A stretch of DNA of 32,679 nucleotides from Bacteroidales bacterium (lineage in GTDB: Bacteria > Bacteroidota > Bacteroidia > Bacteroidales > 4484-276). The stretch spans positions 1-32,679 of the forward strand of contig JAIOZV010000019.1 of assembly GCA_021740425.1 (NCBI GenBank), in the 5' to 3' direction. Positions 17,968 through 26,019 of the stretch are shown here, piece by piece; the stretch's first letter is position 1, and each line of letters opens with the position of its first letter. Made by a program: the position numbers and the translations under genes. The notes under the pieces were generated by a model. It made no database searches and was not told the origin of the DNA. It was given only the letters and a program-made list of their open reading frames with translations.

Positions 17968-19218
17968 ATGAAAAAGAAAATTTATATCACCCTGGCAATT
18001 GCACTGGTTTTAATGATAATAACCTGGTACTTTGCCGGTGATGAGAGCCGTGAAGTACAATACCTTAAAGTGCCCGTAAAATATGGGCTTTTCGAGGTGA
18101 GTGTTTTTACAACGGGTGAACTTGAAGCCAGGAATTCTGAAAACATCAACGGCCCCGAAAACCTGCGATCCATTCAAATTTGGGGCGACATAAAAATCAA
18201 TGAACTCATCCCCGAAGGAACCATTGTGGATTCGGGAGATTTTGTTGCTTCGCTCGATCAGACCGAAGTGGTGAGTAAGCTCAAGGATCTTGAAACCGAG
18301 CTTGAAAAGCTCGAATCACAATACACCAAAACCATGCTTGATACTTCCTTGAACTTACGCAATACCAGAGATGAACTGGTAAACTTGCAGTTTGCCATGG
18401 AGGAAGCGCAAATTACCGTTGATCAATCGAAGTTTGAACCCCCTGCCACACAACGTCAGGCAAAAATCACCAAGGACAAAGCTGAAAGAGCCTACAGTCA
18501 GGCCGTTGAGAATTATGTGCTGAAATACGAAAAAGCCAAGGCTGAAATGCAGGAAGTATCTGCAACCCTCGAACAGGCCAGGCGTAAAAAGCAACGCATG
18601 CTCGAAATTCTTGGAACTTTCAGAGTGTTTGCCCCAAAGCCCGGAATGATCATCTATAAACGCGACTGGCGCGGAAGGAAAACACAAACAGGCTCCACCA
18701 TCAGCCCATGGGATAATGTGGTGGCACAATTGCCCGACCTCTCCAAAATGATTTCGAAAACCTATGTCAACGAAATCGACATTTCCAAGGTGCGTACAGG
18801 CCAGCCGGTTGTAATCAGCATAGATGCTTTTCCCGATCGTGAATACACAGGCACTGTGGATGATGTTGCCAATATCGGTCAGCAAAACCAGGGCTCTGAT
18901 GCCAAAGTGTTTGAGGTTTTGATCAGTGTGAATGAATCCGACAGCATCATGAGACCCTCGATGACCACTAAAAATGAAATCGTTACAGCATCTTTTAATG
19001 ATGTTTTATTTGTTCCACTCGAAGCCATCCATAGCAATGATACCTTAACCTACGTTTTTATGGATCAGGGAATGCACACGATCAAAAAAGAGGTTAAAGT
19101 GGGTCAAAGCAACGAAAATGAAATCATCATCGAACATGGACTTTCCGCAGGTCAGGAAGTTTATCTGTCGATACCCGAAAATGCCGATGACCTCACCATA
19201 TATCCAATTGAAAACTAA
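17968..19218 (+). CDS. Periplasmic adaptor (HlyD/MacA-type membrane fusion protein)
   Basis: A 416-residue inner-membrane-anchored adaptor. One membrane segment (about 5-22) is followed by a barrel-sandwich/lipoyl half around 40-90 (FTTGELEA, later IVDSGDFVASLD), a long coiled-coil hairpin (about 90-210, rich in K/E with heptads such as LKDLETELEKLESQ), the second lipoyl half (VFAPKPGMI), and a beta-barrel region (VNEIDISKVRTGQPV). This is the link between an inner-membrane transporter and a TolC-type channel. Permease and TolC genes follow immediately. By order it belongs to a MacAB-TolC-like exporter. Gap to the next gene is 14 bp. Confidence 0.9.
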   Translation: MKKKIYITLAIALVLMIITWYFAGDESREVQYLKVPVKYGLFEVSVFTTGELEARNSENINGPENLRSIQIWGDIKINELIPEGTIVDSGDFVASLDQTEVVSKLKDLETELEKLESQYTKTMLDTSLNLRNTRDELVNLQFAMEEAQITVDQSKFEPPATQRQAKITKDKAERAYSQAVENYVLKYEKAKAEMQEVSATLEQARRKKQRMLEILGTFRVFAPKPGMIIYKRDWRGRKTQTGSTISPWDNVVAQLPDLSKMISKTYVNEIDISKVRTGQPVVISIDAFPDREYTGTVDDVANIGQQNQGSDAKVFEVLISVNESDSIMRPSMTTKNEIVTASFNDVLFVPLEAIHSNDTLTYVFMDQGMHTIKKEVKVGQSNENEIIIEHGLSAGQEVYLSIPENADDLTIYPIEN

Positions 19219-19232
19219 ACCATTTAAGCGTT

Positions 19233-20570
19233 TTGAAACGACATCTGCATAATATCAATTCTGCCGTTGAAGCTGTTTTTGCCAATAAATTCAGGTCGAT
19301 TTTAACGGCGCTTGGGATAATTTTTGGTGTCGCTGCAGTTATTGCCATGATGGCGATTGGCAAAGGTGCCCAGCAGGAAATCCTGGAACAGATCAGGATG
19401 GTTGGGGTAAATAATATTGTGATTACACCAAAACTTCAGGAAGAAGAGGATGTGGAATTAACAAATGATACAGAAAACTCATCAAGCGAAGAAAGCACTA
19501 CCAGTGGAAAGAATTTTTCGCCGGGATTAACATTAAGCGATGCGGAAAGTTTTTTTACTATTATTCCTGATATCGAACTCATCAGCCCCGAGGTGGTTTT
19601 TAATGCGCCTGTTGTAAAATCAGGGACGCAGCGGACAGCAAAATTTTCGGGTGTCACTCCGGCCTTCTTTCAGGTTTTTAATATCGAATTGCTTCAGGGG
19701 GAAATGTTTAATGATTTTCAACTCGAAAATGGCCAGCCGGTTTGTATCATTGGCCCCGAAATCAGAGCGAGATTTTTTAAACAGGAAAGCCCAATCGGTA
19801 AACGCATCAAGTGCGGCAATATCTGGTTGGAGGTGATCGGGGTGCTAAAAAGCCGGATGGTGAGCGAAACGGCAAACGAAAATTTGGGTGTGAGTGAGTT
19901 TAACAACACTGTTTTTGTTCCCATCAAAACAATTTTATTGCGCTACAAGGACAGATCGCTGATTACCAAAGCCAGCCTCAGTGGATCAGATGAAGGCAAT
20001 CAGTCGAAAACCAAAAATCCCAACCAGTTGGATAAAATCATTATTCAGGTTAAAGAAAGTGAGCAACTGGTTGAAACGGCAGGTGTGGTAAAACGTATGC
20101 TTCAGCGCCGGCACGCCGGCCAGGAAGATTTTGAAATAAAAATACCCGAACTTTTACTCAAACAGCAGCAACGTACCAAGGACATTTTTAATATCGTACT
20201 GGGTGCCATTGCCAGCATTTCGCTCATTGTGGGTGGTATCGGCATTATGAATATCATGCTGGCATCGGTTATGGAACGCATCAGGGAGATTGGTGTGAGG
20301 ATGGCTATGGGTGCCCGTAAATCTGATATCATTTTCCAGTTTGTTGCAGAAGCCACATTAATCAGCATTTCAGGAGGGTTTATTGGCGTAATTCTGGGTG
20401 TGGTACTGGCGAAAGTTATCATGCAGGTTACAGGAATTTTAACCATCGTCTCTTTAATTTCGATTGTAATATCTTTTGGGGTTTCAGCCACTGTAGGAAT
20501 TGTTTTTGGACTGATGCCTGCACGAACTGCCGCACATCAAGACCCTGTTACTTCGCTGAGGCATGATTAA
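19233..20570 (+). CDS. MacB/FtsX-like ABC transporter permease without a fused ATPase
   Basis: A 445-residue permease of the MacB_PCD-FtsX type. Membrane segments lie at about 23-43, 319-346, 370-396 and 404-428; a periplasmic domain (about 44-318) sits between the first two, including a Glu/Ser-rich loop around 69-93. The segment GIGIMNIMLASVMERIREIG, followed by V-R-M-A-M-G-A, is the FtsX-type coupling region that contacts the ATPase. The start is TTG at 19233; no ATG exists before the first membrane segment is lost. E. coli MacB carries its own N-terminal ATPase, but this protein does not, and no ATPase gene lies in the cluster. The nucleotide-binding subunit must be encoded elsewhere or be absent. 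Confidence 0.9.
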   Translation: MKRHLHNINSAVEAVFANKFRSILTALGIIFGVAAVIAMMAIGKGAQQEILEQIRMVGVNNIVITPKLQEEEDVELTNDTENSSSEESTTSGKNFSPGLTLSDAESFFTIIPDIELISPEVVFNAPVVKSGTQRTAKFSGVTPAFFQVFNIELLQGEMFNDFQLENGQPVCIIGPEIRARFFKQESPIGKRIKCGNIWLEVIGVLKSRMVSETANENLGVSEFNNTVFVPIKTILLRYKDRSLITKASLSGSDEGNQSKTKNPNQLDKIIIQVKESEQLVETAGVVKRMLQRRHAGQEDFEIKIPELLLKQQQRTKDIFNIVLGAIASISLIVGGIGIMNIMLASVMERIREIGVRMAMGARKSDIIFQFVAEATLISISGGFIGVILGVVLAKVIMQVTGILTIVSLISIVISFGVSATVGIVFGLMPARTAAHQDPVTSLRHD

Positions 20571-20617
20571 GTGGGTTGAGAGGAGAAGAAAGAGGTTTGA
20601 GATTTTTGGGTAATTAA

Positions 20618-20638
20618 AGTTATTAGTTATTGGTTAAT
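20618..20638. repeat. Three imperfect 7-bp tandem units in an intergenic AT-rich patch
   Basis: AGTTATT, AGTTATT and GGTTAAT stand head to tail between the permease and TolC genes. The last unit has an inverted match, ATTAACC, at 20673-20679. Function unknown; may be low-complexity drift. Confidence 0.35.
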
Positions 20639-20726
20639 GAGATTATTGGGTTGAGACTGATAAGGAAAAACAATTAACCTTTAACGATTAACAATTTACG
20701 AACAACTCGTAAAAGGAATATCGATC

Positions 20727-22211
20727 ATGAAAAAAAATAAAATATTCATTTTTACTTTGCTTCTCCTCGGCTCCCTGGCCGGGTATGGACAGGTTTTAAA
20801 AAAGCAGCTTACCCTCGAGGAGGTCATCAATCTTGCGCATGAGCAATCCCCCGATGCTTTGTCGGCGAAAAATCGTTTTCTTAAAGCTTTTTGGGAAATG
20901 CGCACCTCGGATGCATTACTTCTCCCAAAGCTAAGCCTCGATGCAACAATTCCTAATTTTTCCAGGTCTATTGTAAAAGTAACCCAGCCGGATGGTACGG
21001 ATGCTTTCAGGGAAGTTTCGCAGGCCAACACTACGGGAGCACTGTCATTAAGTAAGAATGTGGGGCTTACCGGCGGTAGTGTATTTCTTTCATCGAGCTT
21101 ACAGAGGATTGATTACCTCAGCGACTCCACCACCCCTACGGCATGGTTAAGCAGCCCTTTGGTTATAGGGTATTCGCAAAACATCTTCACCTTCAACCCC
21201 TACAAGTGGTCAAAAAAAATTGATCCCATCAAATACAATGAGGCCAAACGCAGCTACCTCGAAGATGTAGAACAAGTGGCCATTACCACCACAAATTATT
21301 TTTTCAATTTGCTTATTTCGCAAATCAGGCAAAAAATTCAGGAACAAAATGTGGCCAATTACGATACCCTTTATAAAATCGGGGTTGGCAGGTTTAATTT
21401 GGGCAAAATCCCCGAAAATGATCTGCTTCAGCTTGAGTTAAGTCTTTTGCAGGCACAGGCCGCTGTGGAAAGTAACCAGATAGAACTCGAAGACAGGATG
21501 TTTAAACTCAAATCGTACCTGAGGTTACAGGACGACACCCCCATCGAACTGATTCCCCCGGTTGATGAAATCAGATTCTTCGATGTTGCAGTTGATGAGG
21601 CCACAACCCTGGCGCAGCGAAACAGCTCCACTGCACTTTCGTTCGACCGGCGTTTGCTCGAAGCTGACAGGGAAGTTAACAGGGCACAAACCACCGATCG
21701 GTTCAGTGCGAGGCTTTTCGCACAATACGGGCTTACGCAAAGTGCCAACCAATTTGGCGAAGTTTACCAAAGTCCACAAAACCAGCAGCAGGTTTCACTT
21801 GGCTTGTCCATTCCGATTTTGGACTGGGGCTTGGCAAAAGGCAGGATTAAAATGGCCGAATCGGACAGGGAAATTGTAAGAACCGCGGTTGAACAGGAGC
21901 AAATCGACTTCGATCAAAGTGTGTATCTGCAGGTGCAAAACTTCAGGATGCAGCAGCGCCAGCTTGCCATCGCTGCAAAGGCCGATACCGTTGCCCAAAA
22001 AGGCTTCGATATTTCAAAACAACGGTACCTCATCGGCAATGTGGACATCATTAACCTAAGAGATTCGCAAACAAGCAGCGACAATGCCCGCCTCAATTTC
22101 ATCAGAAGTTTGCAAACCTACTGGGTAAATTACTACCAGTTGCGAAAACTCACTCTGTTTGATTTCAAAAAGAAGGAGGAGATCACTATTGATTTTGATA
22201 AACTTCGCTAA
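20727..22211 (+). CDS. TolC-family outer-membrane efflux protein
   Basis: A 494-residue TolC-like channel. The signal peptide is about 1-22 (LGSLAGYGQ cleavage region). Two repeated alpha-helical halves follow, with typical segments LTLEEVINLAHEQSPDA at the first helix and ISIPILDW-type LGLSIPILDWGLAKGRIKMA in the second half, where Bacteroidota TolC proteins begin their second strand pair. Last of the adaptor-permease-TolC set, separated from the permease by 156 bp, so it may have its own start of transcription. Expected to form the outer-membrane exit duct. No substrate can be named. Confidence 0.92.
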   Translation: MKKNKIFIFTLLLLGSLAGYGQVLKKQLTLEEVINLAHEQSPDALSAKNRFLKAFWEMRTSDALLLPKLSLDATIPNFSRSIVKVTQPDGTDAFREVSQANTTGALSLSKNVGLTGGSVFLSSSLQRIDYLSDSTTPTAWLSSPLVIGYSQNIFTFNPYKWSKKIDPIKYNEAKRSYLEDVEQVAITTTNYFFNLLISQIRQKIQEQNVANYDTLYKIGVGRFNLGKIPENDLLQLELSLLQAQAAVESNQIELEDRMFKLKSYLRLQDDTPIELIPPVDEIRFFDVAVDEATTLAQRNSSTALSFDRRLLEADREVNRAQTTDRFSARLFAQYGLTQSANQFGEVYQSPQNQQQVSLGLSIPILDWGLAKGRIKMAESDREIVRTAVEQEQIDFDQSVYLQVQNFRMQQRQLAIAAKADTVAQKGFDISKQRYLIGNVDIINLRDSQTSSDNARLNFIRSLQTYWVNYYQLRKLTLFDFKKKEEITIDFDKLR

Positions 22212-22694
22212 TCTTATTTTTTTATCTGAGGTTTTTTCCTGAGTTTTTTCATTCTTACCCAACCATTCTTTTCAATTTTGAGATATCACCCCTGGGTTTA
22301 AATCTTTCATTGGTGGGGCAGCTCTTTAATACGGGCAAAGAAAATTACTCTTGGTCACATTCAATATGCTTGTTCGGAAATACTCTTACAGATTCTGCAA
22401 TGGGATGGATTAAATCAGGAAAATCTGCAAATTTTCTGAGATTAAGCACTACCAATCGTGAAGTTTCGGGAGATTCATTATATTCCCCAAAATTGGTTTC
22501 GAAGGCTCGGGATAAATTAGTGTTCCCCGAACTGTAACTCACTGTCCATCGTTCCATCATCCAATTTGCTGTGTTTTTGGATGAATTGTATGGGTTAAAA
22601 AGAAAAGACCCCCAACCTCCCGATAAATCGGAACAGGTTTAGAAGGGGGTCTTTTCCAAACTCTTGATGATTTGAGCATTTAATGCTCAGCTTT
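22212..22694. other. Convergent intergenic region; no confident gene, one terminator element
   Basis: About 480 bp between the convergent TolC and rhodanese genes. The minus strand holds a 71-codon reading frame at 22345-22560 (MMERWTVSYSSG start) with no known motif. Its base composition looks mildly coding, and the next frame after its stop stays open for about 29 codons, so a decayed gene is possible but unproven. The only firm element is the long palindromic terminator at 22603-22655. Confidence 0.5.
22603..22655 (-). terminator. Long composite terminator downstream of the cytochrome-rhodanese operon
   Basis: An outer stem AAAAGACCCCC (22603-22613) / GGGGGTCTTTT (22645-22655) encloses AACCT (22614-22618) / AGGTT (22635-22639) and a perfect inner hairpin CCGAT-AA-ATCGG (22620-22631). 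On the minus strand it is followed by CTTTTT, so it can terminate the operon read from 25114, whose last stop is 40 bp away. On the plus strand it is preceded by A-rich sequence and may also stop TolC transcription. Confidence 0.75.
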
Positions 22695-23699
22695 TTATTG
22701 AACGTATTCGTATTCCATGATTTGGTCGGCCTTGAAAACGGTCAAACTTGCAACAACCATTTTATCATAGATCATTCCATTGGTACCGTAGAGCAATGAT
22801 TTTGCATCATATCCGAGCAGGCGAAGGTAAGCAGTCAGGAATGCACTTGTTTGTCCGGTGTAGCAATACACCACTACGGGTTTGTCAGTAGGTAAAGTTT
22901 TCAAATCAACCGACATTTTCATTGATTCTTTGGGGGTATATTGCATAGCTCCCGGAATATGGCCCGGATCAGCATAATGATTTTCCGGCCAGTAGTTCAC
23001 AATATAATAATCATCAAGGTTATCAAATACCACAGTGTTGCTTATGGCTGCCGGAGTAAATCCTTCGGCCAATACAGCGTCAACACGCGATTCGAGAATT
23101 TCCTGTCCGGTTGTTTTTCCTGTTGATAATTCAGGCATTTCACCTGCGGCTCCTTTATCGGTGACATCTGCGGTAAACTGGGTTGCATAAGCATTGCCAT
23201 TGGAGATAGCTGTGTTCCATTTGCCGGCAAATTCGGAGTTCCAGGCACACATTCCCCATTTCATTGAGAAAACTTTGTCATATCCCATCAGTCTCAATAA
23301 ACTGGCTGCAAAACCTGCTGTTTGGCCGGTATAGCAGACAATAGCTACTTTTGTGTAGCTGGTCAAATCAACAGATTCAATATGATTTAAGATTTCGCCC
23401 AGAGCAACATTATGAGCGTTTTCGATGTAGCCGGCAGCAAAATCAGCCGCAGACCTGATGTCGATAATATAAACCTGATTGGTTAGATTTAGAGATTTAA
23501 CCTCGCTTGCTGCCATGATGGTTGGTAAGTCTGTATTAACGAAATCTTTACCTAATGGTGAATCAGTTGATTCCAGATAAGTTGCCAAAACTTCGGATTC
23601 ATTAATTGGAGTTGGAGGGTCGTCGTCATCTTTTTTGCATGATCCAAATACTAAAAAGACAAACATAAAGCTCAGTAATAAAAATTTTGTGTGTTTCAT
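22695..23699 (-). CDS. Lipoprotein with two rhodanese (sulfurtransferase) domains
   Basis: A 334-residue lipoprotein: signal peptide with lipobox FGSC (Cys21), then a short Asp-rich spacer (KKDDDDPP) and two rhodanese domains (about 35-165 and 195-330). Each domain has a complete six-residue active-site loop, C-Y-T-G-Q-T, with cysteines at about 122 and 279, and the typical VYIIDIRSAADF / YYIVNYWPENHY plus GHIPGA elements, so both halves may be catalytic, unusual because tandem rhodaneses often keep one. Rhodaneses carry sulfane sulfur as a cysteine persulfide. The frame extends to 23726, but the ATG at 23699 starts the signal peptide. It lies 50 bp after the multiheme cytochrome stop, in the same operon. 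Substrate unknown. Confidence 0.9.
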   Translation of the reverse strand: MKHTKFLLLSFMFVFLVFGSCKKDDDDPPTPINESEVLATYLESTDSPLGKDFVNTDLPTIMAASEVKSLNLTNQVYIIDIRSAADFAAGYIENAHNVALGEILNHIESVDLTSYTKVAIVCYTGQTAGFAASLLRLMGYDKVFSMKWGMCAWNSEFAGKWNTAISNGNAYATQFTADVTDKGAAGEMPELSTGKTTGQEILESRVDAVLAEGFTPAAISNTVVFDNLDDYYIVNYWPENHYADPGHIPGAMQYTPKESMKMSVDLKTLPTDKPVVVYCYTGQTSAFLTAYLRLLGYDAKSLLYGTNGMIYDKMVVASLTVFKADQIMEYEYVQ

Positions 23700-23749
23700 A
23701 CTTCTAAATTTAATTTTGTAAAACATTTAATAATTTATTGAAAAGCAAT

Positions 23750-25114
23750 TTATTTTTTTTCAAACCATGATTCAGGCAGTTTCCCGTCAACCGTAATACC
23801 TGCAGATGCACCTTGTTCCCAATCGAGCAAATCTTCCTGGAATAAATACAATTCTTTATTTACCAAAACCCCACCATCGTTGCGGATATGACAATTGTCA
23901 TAGCAGGCCTTCTCGTTTCCAATCAGCGTTCTTCCGGTCCATCTCAATATGTTGTGAGGTGATGTATAGTTGTAGGTTGGAAAGGCATCAAAGTCGGCGT
24001 ACTCAGGAACATTATATTTATCCCAATTGTCAGGTGCAGCAAGTGTTCGGCGCACCAGGGTTAGGTCAAACCCGGTTTTAATATCAGGAATGGGGTTGCC
24101 GGCTATTTTGAACCCAAGATATGAAGGAATTCTTGCTCCCTCACCATGAATATGGCAACTTCCGCAATTGTTATAATCCTGTGAGTGACAGACCTGGCAA
24201 TTGAAATCATCCATGTGCATGGAGTGATATGTATTTTTTGATTTCAGATCAGAGTGACAATCCTGGCATTTGGGAAGTTTTTCATAAGCATAACGCTGTT
24301 CAACAACCTGACCGTCGCCGTGGAGTTCATCTGCACTATGGCAATCGATGCATTTATAGTCCATCTGGGTTAAATGCACATCGGGTTGTGTTCCCGAAGC
24401 TACACCCAGGTAAGCATGTCCACCACGGGAAACATGACAGGTAACACAGATACTTACCATATCGGGTGTTTTTATAAAATCATGACCTCTGGAAAGACCA
24501 CCTCCACCTATTGGTGGGCGAACTATATGACAATCCCCACAACTGGCATGGCAGGTGGCACAGTTTGCATTATAGCCTTCAATTTGGTGAGCCGGAAGCT
24601 GATCAAAGTCTTCAGGGCCGTTCAAGCCGCTGCGCATGGTAACTTTCCGTTTTTGCCCGGTACCACGGTGAAGGCTGGTGGCAAAATTATCAACGATGTC
24701 CTGATGGCAGGAGGCGCATTTTTCTTCGGCAAAAACTGATGGATGCCTGATAAAATTGCCTGAGTGTGCAAGCACTTTATCATCTGTATTATCAGTGCCA
24801 TTGTGGCATCCCACACAGCCAATCTGATAGTGCCCTGATTCCTTATAAGTAGTGTAACCATCGCCTCCCATATATACCCTGTCGTAAGGCTCATAGTGGG
24901 GAGCTTCACCTCCACATCCTCCTGCAGGCGCTGCTGTGTCGGGTGTGTAAACTTCCTGTAAATGTGCATAGCTTGTATGGCAACCTTCACAGGATGCAAA
25001 GTTTTCAACAATCGGATCCGGCTCTGAATCGTCTTTGGCACAACCAATGGCAATCACAAGTAAAAGAGTCAGAAACGACATAAATACTGTAAAGTAAAAA
25101 TGCTGTTTTTTCAT
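23750..25114 (-). CDS. Multiheme cytochrome c lipoprotein (10 CxxCH plus one CX3CH)
   Basis: A 454-residue lipoprotein (lipobox AIGC, Cys25) with ten CxxCH heme-binding motifs beginning at residues 42, 100, 133, 185, 192, 223, 255, 283, 306 and 317, and an eleventh site, C-Y-D-N-C-H at 404-409, with three residues between the cysteines. Distal axial-ligand histidines are plentiful (e.g. HYQIG, HSMHMDD). It should be an envelope electron-transfer or redox enzyme, lipid-anchored outside the inner membrane. It does not clearly match octaheme tetrathionate reductase or hydroxylamine oxidoreductase layouts, so no catalytic function is assigned. First gene of the cytochrome-rhodanese operon, divergent from a Crp/Fnr regulator. 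Heme attachment needs a cytochrome c maturation system elsewhere. Confidence 0.93.
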   Translation of the reverse strand: MKKQHFYFTVFMSFLTLLLVIAIGCAKDDSEPDPIVENFASCEGCHTSYAHLQEVYTPDTAAPAGGCGGEAPHYEPYDRVYMGGDGYTTYKESGHYQIGCVGCHNGTDNTDDKVLAHSGNFIRHPSVFAEEKCASCHQDIVDNFATSLHRGTGQKRKVTMRSGLNGPEDFDQLPAHQIEGYNANCATCHASCGDCHIVRPPIGGGGLSRGHDFIKTPDMVSICVTCHVSRGGHAYLGVASGTQPDVHLTQMDYKCIDCHSADELHGDGQVVEQRYAYEKLPKCQDCHSDLKSKNTYHSMHMDDFNCQVCHSQDYNNCGSCHIHGEGARIPSYLGFKIAGNPIPDIKTGFDLTLVRRTLAAPDNWDKYNVPEYADFDAFPTYNYTSPHNILRWTGRTLIGNEKACYDNCHIRNDGGVLVNKELYLFQEDLLDWEQGASAGITVDGKLPESWFEKK

Positions 25115-25259
25115 AATTTGAAATTTTTATTTATTTAAAATCTTAAGTGTTTCAACTGTTAATTATTTCACAACAAAGGTCGCCTATTTTTACTGACACT
25201 CCAGAAACCTCATCGCTGTAATTGACATGAATTTAGGATGCTTTAGACAGGTTAAACTA

Positions 25260-25273
25260 TTGACCCGGATCAT
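25260..25273. promoter_or_regulatory. FNR/CRP-like palindrome between the cytochrome operon and the regulator
   Basis: TTGACCCGGATCAT reads TTGA-N6-ATCA in symmetric form, matching the FNR/DNR consensus TTGATnnnnATCAA at 8 of 10 conserved positions. Its centre is about 36 bp before the end of the -7 box TAAATTTG (25295-25302), close to the -41.5 position of class II activators if that box drives the regulator. A weaker related half-site lies at 25222-25235. Confidence 0.5.
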
Positions 25274-25294
25274 AATTTTGTTTGATTATATTCG

Positions 25295-25302
25295 TAAATT
25301 TG
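25295..25302 (+). promoter_or_regulatory. Candidate -7 box (TAAATTTG) for the Crp/Fnr gene
   Basis: TAAATTTG fits TAnnTTTG and ends 21 bp before the ATG at 25324. TAATTTTG at 25273-25280 is a second possible -7 box. Neither has a clear TTTG at 19 bp, which would fit a promoter that depends on an activator. Confidence 0.45.
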
Positions 25303-25323
25303 CAGATTCAATTAAAATACTAA

Positions 25324-26019
25324 ATGGCGAATAAAATTCAAATAAGCAGTTGCAGTATCAGCGCTCACCATTGCAGGTGTTTCGAAAAGTTATCCAATGA
25401 AGAAACTGAATTTTTGAATGCAAATTCTGTAATGATTACTTACAAAAAACGGGAAATCATTTGTAAGCAGGGTGGCTTTGTTTCGCATGTTATGTTTGTG
25501 GAAAGTGGACTGGCCAAAGTTTTTCTGGATGATGGAATCAATTCTCTGGTACTAAAAATTATTCCGGATGGAAACCTCCTGGGATTATCATCTGTTTCGG
25601 AAGAACGAAATACTTTTCAATATTCTGCCATGGCATACATCGAAACCAAAATCAGGCAGATTAACATCAATGTATTCAGGCAACTGCTCAAACAGAATGC
25701 AGCTTTTTCAAAAGAAGTCATCGATATTTTGAGCGCAAACAGCACACAGGTTTACGGACGGTTTTTTTGTTTAACACACAAGCAGGCCTATGGCAGACTG
25801 GCTGATATTTTGATTTGCCTTTCCAGCAGGATTTTTAAACAAGATGAATTCCATTTACCGCTTACCCGTAAAGATTTGGCTGAACTTTCGGGCATGAGCG
25901 CAGAAACAGTAATAAGAATGCTTAAAAAATTCAGCGAGGAAGGATTGATCAGTCAGAATGGAAAATATTTCAGAATAATTGATTGCGATCGCCTGAAACG
26001 AATCAGCGAAACAGGCTGA
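25324..26019 (+). CDS. Crp/Fnr-family transcriptional regulator
   Basis: A 231-residue regulator with a cyclic-nucleotide-binding-type effector domain (about 20-140; GGFVSHVMFVESGLAKVF), a dimer helix (about 140-170) and a Crp-type winged helix (175-215). The recognition helix SAETVIRML has Glu194 and Arg198 in the positions that contact TTGA-type half-sites in FNR/DNR proteins. Cysteines at 10, 17 and 19 near the N-terminus, with C47, could bind an Fe-S cluster as in FNR, but their spacing differs from E. coli (20, 23, 29), so this is only a suggestion. It is divergent from the cytochrome-rhodanese operon and has an FNR-like box in the shared region, suggesting local and autogenous control. 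Confidence 0.9.
   Translation: MANKIQISSCSISAHHCRCFEKLSNEETEFLNANSVMITYKKREIICKQGGFVSHVMFVESGLAKVFLDDGINSLVLKIIPDGNLLGLSSVSEERNTFQYSAMAYIETKIRQININVFRQLLKQNAAFSKEVIDILSANSTQVYGRFFCLTHKQAYGRLADILICLSSRIFKQDEFHLPLTRKDLAELSGMSAETVIRMLKKFSEEGLISQNGKYFRIIDCDRLKRISETG

Noticed and set aside
18355..18885. Minus-strand 176-codon frame
   Set aside because: Antisense to the adaptor gene, whose coiled coil and lipoyl segments are clear.
23700..23726. 9-codon upstream extension of the rhodanese gene
   Set aside because: The ATG at 23699 gives a standard lipoprotein signal peptide; the extension adds basic residues with no role.
23750..25114. Assignment as octaheme tetrathionate reductase or hydroxylamine oxidoreductase
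   Set aside because: Heme count (10 CxxCH plus CX3CH) and spacing do not fit the octaheme layout, and no signature residues were seen.
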